From positions 19,312,501 to 19,376,500 of the forward strand of contig CM064417.1 in the NCBI GenBank assembly GCA_032690845.1: DNA of 64,000 bases, read 5' to 3'. The position numbers were made by a program, and so were the translations under genes. Under the pieces are notes generated by a model, which saw only the letters and a list, made by a program, of their open reading frames with translations, did not search any database and was not told where the DNA came from. This DNA comes from Eleusine coracana subsp. coracana (Eukaryota; Streptophyta; Magnoliopsida; Poales; Poaceae). Positions within the stretch are counted from its first letter, which is position 1. Every line of letters starts with the position of its first letter. Below, in pieces: positions 33,951 through 44,987 of the stretch.

Positions 33951-34500
33951 TGACCGTTTTGATCGGCCGAGACCACCTCAACTTGATCACCGATCGACTG
34001 GACAAGAGATTGGTGCATAGTCGAGGGTATGCAACAATTAGCATGAATCCAATCACGGCCTAGTAACAAGTTGTTGGTTCCCTTCCCTTCAATGACAAAT
34101 AAAGTGACTGACAAAGTTTTACTATCGATTGTAAGCTCCACGTTCAAAACACCTTTAGCAGTTGCAGTGCGACCACCATAATCTCTCAAAATCATGTTAG
34201 TGTCGATCAAGTCTTCTTCAGTCTTCCCCAACTTCCTAATAGTGGTAATCAGCATAATATTGACTGTAGCATCTCCATCGACCATCATCTTTTCCATCGG
34301 CATCCTATTGACAAAGCCCTTTAGGTATAACTCTGAAGTGTCGATGTTTAGATTCGTCTGGTTTATCAACCACTGCATGTTGTATATCAAATATTAGTTG
34401 TGGCATATCCTCTTCATCAGCAAACAGCTCTTCCTCTAAGGCCATGAATTCCTGAGGCAACATCATTACAATACTCCGTGTAGCACTAGGTAGCTGCACC
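33800..34500 (-). pseudogene. Outer Tat protease
   Basis: The segment 34390-33911 carries KMMVDGDATVNIML, the protease active-site region, but with Asp-Gly-Asp where the inner Tat has Asp-Gly-Gly. It also has GRTATAKGVLNVEL and IEGKGTNNLLLGRDWIH. The Trp after LLLGRD is retained here, unlike the inner copy, where it is a stop. The upstream linker (34499-34305) is open for 65 codons. Confidence 0.82.
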
Positions 34501-35039
34501 TACGATTGTACCTTTGGCCTCCACACTTTTTTGGACGGTTGGTCATCACCTTCATCATAGTAGTATCGAGCAGCCCTCATCTGCCTGCAGCGCATCCTCT
34601 GAACCCTTCATTTCTGGCTGCTAGAGAAAATACTAGAGGGACACCACTAATCATTCTATTCCTGCTCCTCTTGCAATTCTTTATCAACTTCTTCATCAAA
34701 TTCTACCTCCTTCTTTGTCTTCTTTGTCCCGAGTCGATCAAATGCTGATACTCTGTTTTGTCCATCGACCGAGCCCACCATCGACTTCTTGGGATCAACT
34801 TGCTGATGTTGATGTCGATGATCTCTTTGATCTTCTCGATACATTTGATCCACACGTCTGCTACAACCAGGACAATTGTTGATTGAAGGAAGTTTCATAT
34901 TGTGGTCCCAACAATATTGAAAGAATGGACACTCCCAGTGCGGATCAAACTATGACTCTTTCACTTCCCTATCTCTCTTTTTCTGATACTGTTTAATGAA
35001 CGCCTCCACATTGTTGATACCAGCCATCTTAACATTTGT

Positions 35040-36902
35040 AGGGAAAGGATGCCCATCAATATTCATGGAACCTTTGGTAAACTTTATTTTGCCCTGTTCA
35101 ATCGCCATCTAAATCTGTCTCCTGAATATTTTGCAATCATTAGTATTATGAGACGGTGAATTGTGCCACTTGTAGTATCTCTTCTTCTTCAATTCTTCAG
35201 CAGGTGGAATCACATAATTAGGTGGCAATTGAATGTGTTTCTCCAGTAGCAGCATATCAAATATCTTATCGGCCTTGGTTATGTTGAAGTCTTCTGATTC
35301 ATTCTGCTTTACCCAAGGACCAATAAAATATTTTTATTCCTAGTCCACTCAGCCATATCGACATTCTCAGATTCTTCTCCAGATTCAAAATCATAATCAT
35401 TATAGTTGACTTGAATTGGCCTAGACCGTGCCCCTCGAGTCAGGTTCTCCTGGATAGACACCTTCTATACCAGCTGGGACATGCTTTCAAACTCGACTGA
35501 GGGAAACTTTTCCCTTAGAGGTGCAACCAAACCATTAAAAGCAATCTAGGCCATCTGATTATCTGTTAATTGTAGACTGAAACACTTGTCACACACTTCT
35601 CTGAACCTCTGCACGTAATCATGCACAGATTCGCCCGCTTTCTACCTCACTAGCAATCAAGTCGGACAACCTCATCTCTCTAGTCTCAACAAAGAAATAT
35701 TTATGAAACTTCTGTTCAAGATCGGCCCATGTGATAACCGAGTTTGGGGGCAATGATGCAGACCAAGAAAAAGACAATCCGGACAAGGACAGAGCAAACA
35801 ACCTGATTTTCAACGCTTCAATAACACTAGCTTCTCCGCACTGCACTAAAAATTGGCTGATATGTTCAACAGTGGTAGTATTATCCTATCCGGTAAACAT
35901 GGTGAACTCTAGTGGCCTATATCAGCTTAGCATAGGTATGAGATCATAACTAGGAGGATATGGGGGGCGATACGTATAAGTCTGCTGTTTTGGCTTCAAC
36001 CCAAATTGCTCTCTCATTACCTTAGCAATCTTTACTGCCCAATCATCGATCGAAACATTGACATTTGGAGTAGTCGATGTAAGACCAGATGCTGGCATTT
36101 GTGGGGCTATCTGTGAACCATAGTTAGCAACTGTGTGTCGGCCTCCTAATTCTCCTAGCAGCGTAGACGATGAAGGCATCCCGAACATGCTTGGCTCCAC
36201 ATTTGGTGTTGTATCATCTGTCACATTCGGTTCTAATGTTTCTTGACTGTAGTGCTATAGCTGCGTCTGTGGTGATGTTCTCTATAGAATAATCCTGGGA
36301 AGACCCATGTGATCTCCCTGTGGTGTCACCATTGGTATTCTTTGGAGGTGGGGTGGCACTTTCTAGTGTTGAGCTCGAGCTTGTTGTCGGAATTATAGTA
36401 CTAGTGATGGGCAGCTGTTGCTCGAGTCCTTCAATTGCAGGCAGAGGAATATTCCCATGAACAAGGAAATACATCAAACCATGTGTTGGTTCATCATATA
36501 CGCAACCCTCCATTGTCTAAATGATCAAAGTACTCAAAGTGTTAACCAATATAGGTGACTGGTTAATTAATCCATGGTGTATGGTAGTATGGATCATGTT
36601 GTTCAACGTAGCCTCATCAATCACTTCTGTTGTCTTGTTAGCAGGCTACTTTTCTGATTCATCCGTGATGATGAATGGCTCCGGCAGATCTCCCTTCTAT
36701 ATAATGTCGTGTCTAGTCTTTCTTAAGGTTCCCAACTGGAGACTTTCATATTGTGCAACTCTTTCTTAAATCTACGCCTTCATCTCATCACTTAATTCGT
36801 CTTTTCCAACAAGAATTACGTTCTCTCCCTTCAAATCTCCACTAACATCGTACTTTGGCGAAGGATTTTCAGGGAGCTTAGGATCTTTTGGCATTCCAGA
36901 CA
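35040..36902 (-). pseudogene. Outer Tat gag
   Basis: Gag begins near MSGMPKDPKLPENPSPKYD. The insertion of the 36903-41188 element lies within the first codon region, between the LTR/primer site and most of gag. Open pieces are 36972-36772 (the first part inside the inserted LTR), 36513-36214 and 36224-35922. The Gag core piece is 35846-35619 (LSLSGLSFSWSASLPPNSVI). A Cys/His segment near 35175-35110 ends this part. Frameshifts separate all of them. Confidence 0.82.
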
Positions 36903-37802
36903 TGATGAGTACATCACACTCATGGATACACACAACACTCCTCCAACTAAGATGAAAGTTCATGTGCATCACCTGAAATTACAGGTGAGATCGTTTCTAA
37001 TGTTTTTATTATGTGGTTTTGAGAATAGATTGCTATCTAATGAATTAATTGTTGTTACAAGCCATGGAGATGATGATGAGATAGCTAGGGAGGTGATTGG
37101 AGACGTGATGGGCCAGCAAGGACGTCCAAGCCAAGGTGGAGGCCCAATCAAAACCGACTTCGAGTCTGTTTCGGAGCCTAGGACCAGTCTGCACTAAAAC
37201 GGACGCCCAGGACGTATACCGACTCGGATTTGGATGTTCTATATATGCCTGGAAAGATAACGAAACGAACTTTCCAACCCAACTGGTCCCATGTCAAAAT
37301 TCATCCCGAGCCGTCAGCAATCGCCAAAACAAATCGACTTCCAGAATCTGTCCTGATGCTGCGACACCTTAATCGGTCTTTGGGCCATGTATCGAGTTGA
37401 GCCCACTTAGGGCTGCGTCCAGGGGGTCTTGCACAACCCTAGGGTCCTCATATAAGCCACCGCCTCTTCATTAGGGTTTGGGTTTTGCTTAGATCAATTC
37501 TGTTCATAAACAGTGTCGCCGTTCATCGGTTTGTGAGACCCCAACTTCGAGAGTTTAATCATACATCTATAATTGTATTGCATTCTTTGTTGTTCTTGCT
37601 TGTGTTCTTGATTCGCAGGTAGGGATTAGCCTTCTCGGTGAGGTCAATCGTCTTTGGACGGTTGATAACTAGAGGAGACGTCGTGCTGCTATTGCGGGGT
37701 TTAGAACGTGCTGTTCTGAAGCCGGATCGATTTGTGTGTCGCCTCCGACCAAATCAACTTACCAAGAACCTTTCGGAAGATCAGGAACCCTTGTTTACAT
37801 CA
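36903..37802 (+). repeat. 5' LTR of single RT-less element
   Basis: 900 bp, TGATGAGTAC to TTTACATCA, aligned throughout with the array LTRs. The TATA-like cctcatataagcc near 37450 differs from the array LTRs (ttcatatacagcc). Confidence 0.92.
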
Positions 37803-38767
37803 AGTGGTATAAGAGCCTCAGGTACACCGTTAGGTTCGCCCTTATCCTCGTTATTTTGTTCAATCCTAGAGTCCAGAAAATTGCCCTACAAAAATATTTG
37901 TTTGTCGTGTTTCCGCTGTCCTACACCCCCCTTGTGCCTTGCAATTTTCAGTTTAGTTTGCTTCTCTGAATTTTATTCCCTACAAGGTCATTGTGTTGTT
38001 GGTCTAGTGCTTGTTTATAGACAATAAAGAAAAAAAAATCAGATTGTGGCACACGTTGAGAGAATAGTACTGCTGGAATTGTGTGCACTAAATATTTCTT
38101 TAACATCTAGCCTTCTACTTTCATGTGCAAAAGAAAATTAGAGTGCTCTGCTGCTGTCTCATTGTGATCAAAAGCCAACCAATTAGTGCTTGATCTTATT
38201 ATAGAAGTTTGTTTTAGTTATGCTATTACAAGAATCCTTTTGCTGCACTTGTAGTAAGAAAAAAAAATATTCTAGGGTTCCATTGGTTGTAAAACTTGTA
38301 ATAACTTGCTGCAGTTCTGATTCTCAAGAAAAGAAAAGAAAAAGGCAAAAGTGCACAAGAGAAAAAGCCACACAAAAAAAAAGGAAGTAGAAAAAAGAAA
38401 AGATACAAATTCAGAATTGCTTGCATTCTTTGTGTCCTTTGTTGAGTCATTTGCTTGCTTGCTTGAATCCGAGACAAGTTTAGGCCGGTGACATAGACTA
38501 GCTTGGGACTATTATTCAGTTTTGCAACTTCTAAATTGAAATTTTGCTAATCCTTGCTACCTAATATTGCCTATCTAAGCTCCATATATTTCCTTCTGAA
38601 CAGGCACAAATTTTTTTTGACTCTCGCAATCATCAGTTCACACTCTCCAAGGTATCCTTTGCTTGTTGTAATTAAGAACTTTGTAAGAGCTTGATAAGAT
38701 GCTTCCCTTTGCTAGTTGAGAGTTTACACTGTGATCACATAGTAGTGATAGGAAAATATACTTCCGT

Positions 38768-40369
38768 GTGTTTTCTTGTTTGCTACTAACAATGACAGGT
38801 TACGCCACTCATGGTGATGATTCAATGTCGTCTAATAAGAAAAATATGAGTGATGTAGTACAAAGAGTGCTCAGTCCTCAAATGGAGAAGGTAGAGCAAA
38901 ATCAATTGAACAATTTATTTCAGACTCACTTTGTTGTCAAGGATCAACGTTGTCGTGTTATCATTGATGGAGAGAGTAGCCGCAACATCGCAAGTTTCGA
39001 ATTAGTACAGAAGCTTGGATTGACAACACAGCCACACCCATGTCCATACTACATCCAATGGATAAATTCTTTTGGTAAGATAAAGGTAGATAAAATTGGA
39101 CGTATTGAATTTTTTATTGGTTCTTATAAGGATAGTGCAGAATTTGATATAGTACCTATGCAAGTATGTCATTTGTAATTGAGTAAATCTTGGATTATTA
39201 CAAATAATGCTTCGCACAATACCATTATAAATAGCTACTCATTTAAATACAATGGTAGAAGAGTTACTCTTAAACCTATGACCACTGCTGAAATTTTAGA
39301 AGAAGATCAACAAAGGCTTGAAAGGAGAAAGAATGAACCGTTTAGAAAAGATTGGACTGTTTCAAATGTTGCAACACTTACATCAAAATCTGAATTAGAT
39401 GATGAACATATTTCCTTGCCTCTTATTGCAACTAATACATTTCAGGTTCTACACAAAGAAGAGGATAGTGAGAAAGATGAAGAACATGTTGTTGTTTCAG
39501 GTAAGAGCTTTCTTGATGTGATGAATTGTTCCAACAATCTTGTTGTATTGGAACCTTGTCTTGATTTGCTTTTGCCACAAGTTGATTTATCTACTGATCT
39601 TTGTGATAAAGAGGAGTTGTGTGCCATTGCTTCACTTATACCTTTGCCACTACAAATGAATAAGCTTGATATTTTTGCTTATGATTCACTTACTAGTGCT
39701 GAAATAAAACATTTGATTTTAATAACATGTGAAAAGGATGAGCAGAAATTATTGTCTTCTCTAAATACTTTAGGTTATATTGAATTTGATGTTCTTTGTG
39801 ATCTAAATACCGTGGAGAAGCAAATCTTTTCTTAAACTGAATTGCCTTTACTAACAAGAAACAAATTTTATGCTATAGGAAACTTTGATCATAGAGGTGT
39901 ATTTATGGTGCATAATGTTTATATTTGCTCAAACATGAATACTCCTTGTGTTGTACAACCAAATGATGAACTAGAAAACTGCAATAACAATTACCATGTC
40001 ATGTCATGTTTTTCTAGTGTTTTTAAGATCACACATTTTCCATCTTGTCATAAGAGTAAGAATGACGTTCATATTGCTGAGCAATTTTTAAAAGAGGTCA
40101 TTAATTTGCATGACATGCCTTCTATTGTGGTTTCACATTATGATGATAACTTTCATAACACATATAAACACGAGGTGCATTCCAAGTTTGGGAATAGTTC
40201 CATATTTTATATTTCAGATTTGAGACCACTATTGGGAGAAAGAGATGGGATCGAGTCGAGGACGACTCTAATTCAAAAGGGGGAAAATAATGAGTACATC
40301 ACACTCAAGGATACACATAACACTCCTCCAACTAATATGAAAGTTCATGTGCATCACCTGAAATTATAG
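38768..40369 (+). pseudogene. RT-less element ORF, third copy
   Basis: This matches the frame at 14003-15670 along its length. It is broken by TAA at 39176-39178 (a Leu codon, TTA, in the intact copy), TAA at 39833-39835 (CAA in the intact copy) and TAG at 40367-40369. Frame is kept between these stops over more than 500 codons, despite many amino-acid differences (for example CRVIIDGESSRNIAS). This suggests the ORF was still selected when the copies diverged. Confidence 0.88.
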
Positions 40370-41188
40370 GTGAGATCGTTTCTAATGTTTTTATTATGTG
40401 GTTTTGAGAATAGATTGCTACCTAATAAATTAATTGTTGTTACAAACCATGGATATGATGATGAGATAGCTGGGGAGGTGATTGGAGATGTGATGGGCCA
40501 GCAAGGACGTCCAAGCCAAGGTGGAGGCCCAATCAAAACCGACTTCGAGTCTGTTTCGGAGCCCAGGACCAGTCTGCACTAAAACGGACACCTAGGACGC
40601 ATACGGACTCGGATTTGGACGTTCTATATATGTCTGGAAAGATAACAAAAATAAATTTCCAACCCAACTGGTCTCATGTCAAAATTCGTCCCAAGCCGTC
40701 GGCAATCGCCGAAACAAATCGACTTCCAGAATCTGTCCTAGTGCTGGGACACCGTAATCGGTCTTTGGGCCATGTATCGAGTTGAGCCCACTTAGGGCTG
40801 CGTCCAGGGGGTCTTGCACGACCCTAGGGTCTTCATATACAGCCGCCGCCTCTTCATTAGGGTTTGGGTTTTGCTTAGATCAATTCTGTTCATAAACAGT
40901 GTCGCCGTTCATCGGTTTGTGAGACCCCAACTTCGAGAGTTTAATCATACATCTACAATTGTGTTGCATTCTTCGTTGTTCTTGCTTGTGTTCTTGATTT
41001 GCAGGCAGGGATTAGCCTTCTCGGCGAGGTCAATCGTCTTTGGACGGTTGATAACCAGAGGAGACGTCGTGTTGCGATTGCGGGGTTTAGAATGTGCTGT
41101 TCTGAAGCCGAATCAATTTGTGTGTCGCCTCCGACCAAATCAACTTACCAAGAACCTTTCGGAAGATCGGGAACCCTTGTTTACATCA
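40288..41188 (+). repeat. 3' LTR of single RT-less element
   Basis: 901 bp following the purine tract aaaagggggaaaa. It shares private variants with its partner at 36903 (for example gagtacatcacactc and cagtgtcgccg), which confirms the pair. Confidence 0.92.
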
Positions 41189-41241
41189 AGACATGACGTT
41201 GATCTTGAAGTTCTTGGTCCCACTGGGCATGCCAAAAAGCG

Positions 41242-43324
41242 TGGTGGCGTGAAAATCACACGCGTGACCTGACAGATTTTCTTAACTCTAGTGCAGGCTC
41301 AATACGGAAACTGGGGTGTGCCAGTCGATTTTCCCTGCAAATCGACAAAGAAACAAACGGTCAAACTTTACGTGTCACCGGCCCAGGACAGACCGATGAA
41401 GAAAGTCGATAGTCACTATTCGTGAAAACCAGCCAATGACTATAAATAGCAAATGATTTTGGAAAGTAAACTAATTGGCTGATTTGTATCGGCTTATCGG
41501 CAAAGCAATAAATGAGTATCAACCATTGCATAAACAGTGCCGACAAGAATTAAGTCGATAAGGCCAGAGTCGATAGATCTACAATGAACATGTTGACTCG
41601 CTATGCTGACTAGAAAAAGCCGATAGGCCAGAGTCGATAGGGCTACAGTTGTCCTGCAAAGACTCTCCCTATTGATAGTGCTAAGTCGATAGATCTGGTA
41701 GCTGGTATTGTAAAAATGCCTCAAAATCATAGATCTAATCTTATGTAATAAAGCGGGCAATTGACTTCTTTGGATGAAAAAAAATAAGTAAAATACTGAG
41801 AAGTCGATCGAAGCGTGATAACCTATCGGCTAAATGTCCCGATAGAACTCTATCGACTTCACCCACAATCGGTCCGTACCTAGTTCTATCGACTCAGCGA
41901 GAGGTCAAAGTCGATACAGCCTCACTGGCTCGAGCAGATTGAACTTGATCAAGACAGTGCCCAAGCAAAGTAAATATAACTAAATACGCTCTAATTATGA
42001 GTGAAATCAATAGGGTGACTCGAATAATAGATCTAAATCAAGCTCATAAAACCTCCTAAAAACCATAATAGATCGGACCTAACCAAGACAGTATTGCAAC
42101 TTCAAATAGATAAACAAGCATGATAAAGATCTAATTACCGGATAACTAGCAATTCTAAAGATAACAACTAAAATATCAAATCAATGAGAAATTACTAGTT
42201 GAAGTCAATAGGATTACCGAGGGTGACTAATCCAAATCTCTCGTCGAGATCGAAGCCGATGCAGCCCACGTGAGACGAGGATGTCATCGAGAAAAGTTTT
42301 GGCGATGCGCCGAATTGTATTGAACAAAAGTGTTAATCTTTCCTGTACAGATAGGGATGAAAGCGGATCAGATTGGATCAGATAATACCTTCCCCACATC
42401 CTACTCCATATTTTTTTGTTGGATTCTGGGTGGAGCAGATAATACGCGGATGTGGATGCGAATACGGATATTTTCGGACGTTGGAGATGGTACGGATTCG
42501 GACCGAAGGTGGACTTTAAATTATCGAATGATACCTCTTCACGTAGAGAAATATATGCTGATTAAGAATTTGCAGACTACATGTATGATCGTAGCAGCCA
42601 CCAAAAAGACAACCAAAACACACAATCCAATCTTTTAAGTTATTACTCATAGCAAATAAAATATATATGTGTTCTATATTTGAAAAATCACGCAAGTATG
42701 AATAACAAAATAAAATGTCTGAAGCAAACTTTAAAATATCATATTTTTATCATATGACCACTTCAGTACACAATAGGATGTGGAGCGACGTGATCAAGCC
42801 TTATCGTCACTATCACTAGACATAATATATTTTGGACCGACAAAATTATCGGATAATCTTATTATGAGTTTCGGATAATCCACTTTAAATTATCGGATTA
42901 TTCTTATCCATTGAATTTTGTCAATATCATAACCTATCCTACATCCTCATATCATCGGATTCGGATTATCCATATCCGCTAAAAAACCTCAAATGCCCCC
43001 CCCCCCCCCCCCCCCGCAATTCTCAAAAATCGGATCGGTTTCAAAAATTATCCACACCGCTTTCAGCCCTACGTACAGACCCTATTACATATTTATAGCC
43101 CCATGCAAGGGGTTCTGACCTGATTCAGTCGGGACTCTTTGGTTTCCAAACAAAAACAAACTGACTAGATTTATTCCTAAACAAAATGTAAACTAAAATA
43201 AGAGGAGATAAAATAACCCTATCGGGTTCACTTTATTCCCTTCGGCCGTTGAGCTTCTTTGACCTGGCCGATTCTAATTCCACACCTCTGACCACTGGAA
43301 CTGATCCAAATTTCTGTGCCAACA
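41242..43324 (-). repeat. Outer Tat 5' LTR
   Basis: On the plus strand it runs TGGTGGCGTG to GTGCCAACA. It is the reverse complement of the inner Tat LTRs (about 1.36 kb once the 42352-43071 insert is removed). The primer site lies just left of it (about 41222-41238). The TATA region (atatttatagcc on the plus strand) is near 43090. The 5-bp target would be gcctt (43325-43329), but the partner is not found. Confidence 0.88.
42352..43071. mobile_element. Ac/Ds-like hAT non-autonomous element
   Basis: 720 bp with inverted ends TAGGGATGAAAGCGG and, reverse-complemented, TAGGGCTGAAAGCGG. These closely resemble the maize Ac/Ds ends. The flanks are 8-bp duplications tgtacaga (42344-42351) and cgtacaga (43072-43079) with one mismatch. 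The interior is rich in subterminal motifs such as cggataat and atccgc, and holds a 20-C run (42996-43015). No transposase frame is present. Confidence 0.9.
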
Positions 43325-43894
43325 GCCTTCCTTTCTTTCTATTATCATACGTCCATGACATGCCCGCGAAGCCCAAATCCTTCGGCTCACATTCTGCCAA
43401 AGTATCTCAAAAGTTTTCCATTTGTCATTCCCCTCTCCTTGTCTCCAAAAAGTGCTCAAACTGCCACATTGCCTCATTAAAATCCCCAGCCACCATCCAT
43501 GCTTCATCCGACCGTGCCTTCAATCGTTGCAAAATCTCCCACGTCTTGTGTCGGTCGTCCACCCTGGGCTACCTATGGATAAATGTAGCTCTCCAAGGTT
43601 GTTCCCCAACCTCTTCTGTGATCTGTACATCAAAGTACCGATCTTCTTCTCCAATATATCCATTTGAATATTCTCATTCTAGAAAAGCGCAATACCCCCA
43701 CTTTGCCCATCGCTATTCATTGCAACACACTCCTTGAAGCTTAACCTCCATTTCAATTTTTGTACTCGTGTGGCACAAACCATCGTCTCACTCAGGAAAA
43801 CAATGGTGGGGTTATACCGACACACAAGGGCGTCAAGGTCCTGAATTGTCCGTGAGCTCCCCACCCCCTGGCAGTTCCAACACAATAGACTCAT
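43325..43894 (-). pseudogene. LINE ORF2 endonuclease fragment
   Basis: The ATG at 43894 begins MSLLCWNCQGVGSSRTIQDL, the start of an APE-type endonuclease, with the conserved Asn of WNCQG and the catalytic Glu in VFLSETMV. The frame breaks after FKECVAMNSDGQSGGIALF. Further open bits to 43325 (MIIERK, VAGDFNE-like in another frame) match the endonuclease body. The gene stops at the Tat insertion. Confidence 0.82.
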
Positions 43895-44202
43895 TGCGCC
43901 TGGTGGGGCTCCCTCGAAGTGCCCACCAGGGTCTATGTACCGGCTAATAGAGAAGGGTCGACCCTGCTACGCTTGGTCGCTGTCCCCTCCGCCATATCAC
44001 TTTTCGTCATATCCTCCTTCTTAATATCCATCTTCTCACAATCCACCTCCGTATCACTTCATTCTAGCTTGTTAATTATTCCTTCTGAACTCTTAAGTCT
44101 ATCCGGATGAAAGCAAGGCAACATCTCCTGCGAATCTACCTCTTGTTCAAGTGTTGAATCCTTGTTGTGGTTGTAATCCCCACTAAATGAAACCTTGTCT
44201 TT

Positions 44203-44987
44203 CTATGCCATCATTTGCACGTTAGCTCGCAAAGGCTTCACATGCAATAGATTGATCTTGTGCTGCAACGCCTCACTAGTCTCATGTGGTATTTCAAATT
44301 GTTCACTACCCTCAACCTCTCTCATCTCCATCTCCTTCGCATTGTCCGTGTCCTGAATACCTGATTCCTCTCTCCCCCTCTTCCCGGGGCTTGCTTCATG
44401 CTTTGAGCCTTTAGAATAGCTAGATGCAGCCAGAACCTTCGCTTTCTGAGCTCCAAAGAAGTTGATTGCTCGTGCAGCTGGCAGCTTAACAACAGGCACC
44501 TTAATCTCCCGAATTCGACTATGTTTAAACGGTGATGCACACAGTTTCGTCCCGAATCGCATTCCACTATCCACATGACCCATCACACCACACCTAAAGC
44601 AGAAAAAAGCAACATTCTCGTACTTGACCGAGAACGGGCCACACACCTTTCCTTGGTACATAACCTTCAAGTTCTTCATCAATGGTTTCTCCAGCTTGTA
44701 GTTTAATCGAACTCGTAGGAAATCATTCACTGCACCCCCTACTTCAACCTCTTGGCCCAGCTGATTACCCAAAAATCTAGCAAAATCTGTAGTCATCATA
44801 GACTCTGGCAAATCATATATCCTCACCCACAGTTGTATGGAATCTATGACAATCTCTGACAGCCTCGTCATGTTGTCACACAGAACAACAATCATGGCGT
44901 TCCCATTGTATCTCCACGGGCCTCCATTCAACACAAAATCATATATATTCTGAGATGGGAACTCCAACAAGAATATATTCCCACCTA
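44203..44987 (-). pseudogene. LINE ORF1 C-terminal part
   Basis: The open frame starts at the Tekay boundary and encodes the DUF4283-type domain common in plant LINE ORF1 (FVLNGGPWRYNGNAMIV, LWVRIYDLPESMM). A CCHC-like knuckle, CFRCGVMGHVDSGM, follows; its last Cys is replaced by Met. A Lys/Arg-rich nuclear-signal-like patch (KRGREE) comes after that. ORF1 ends at 44203. The endonuclease ORF begins about 310 bp further on, typical of a two-ORF L1. Confidence 0.85.

Larger units (their letters stand above)
36903..41188 (+). mobile_element. Single RT-less gypsy element
   Basis: LTRs are at 36903-37802 and 40288-41188 (the second starts TAATGAG, a mutated TG). The internal region is 2485 bp and the target duplication is agaca (36898-36902 and 41189-41193). 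The primer site tggtataagagcc begins at 37806. It is the same family as the 8641-16427 array but more diverged, and it was inserted independently into the outer Tat gag. Again there is one protease/integrase-remnant ORF and no RT. Confidence 0.93.
6170..43324 (-). mobile_element. Outer Tat-lineage gypsy element (split)
   Basis: This is a minus-strand Ty3/gypsy element of the Tat type. Its 5' LTR is at 43324-41242, gag at 36902 and below, then protease, RT and RNase H down to 32452. It continues at 8290 with the second RNase H, integrase and the antisense gene. Everything from 8291 to 32451 is a later insertion, as are 36903-41188 and 42352-43071. The two sides rejoin within the RNase H to second-RNase H linker, and the 5-bp sequence gactc occurs on both sides of the insert. 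No 3' LTR is seen left of 6170, so that end appears truncated. The left limit is uncertain by about 200 bp. Confidence 0.85.
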
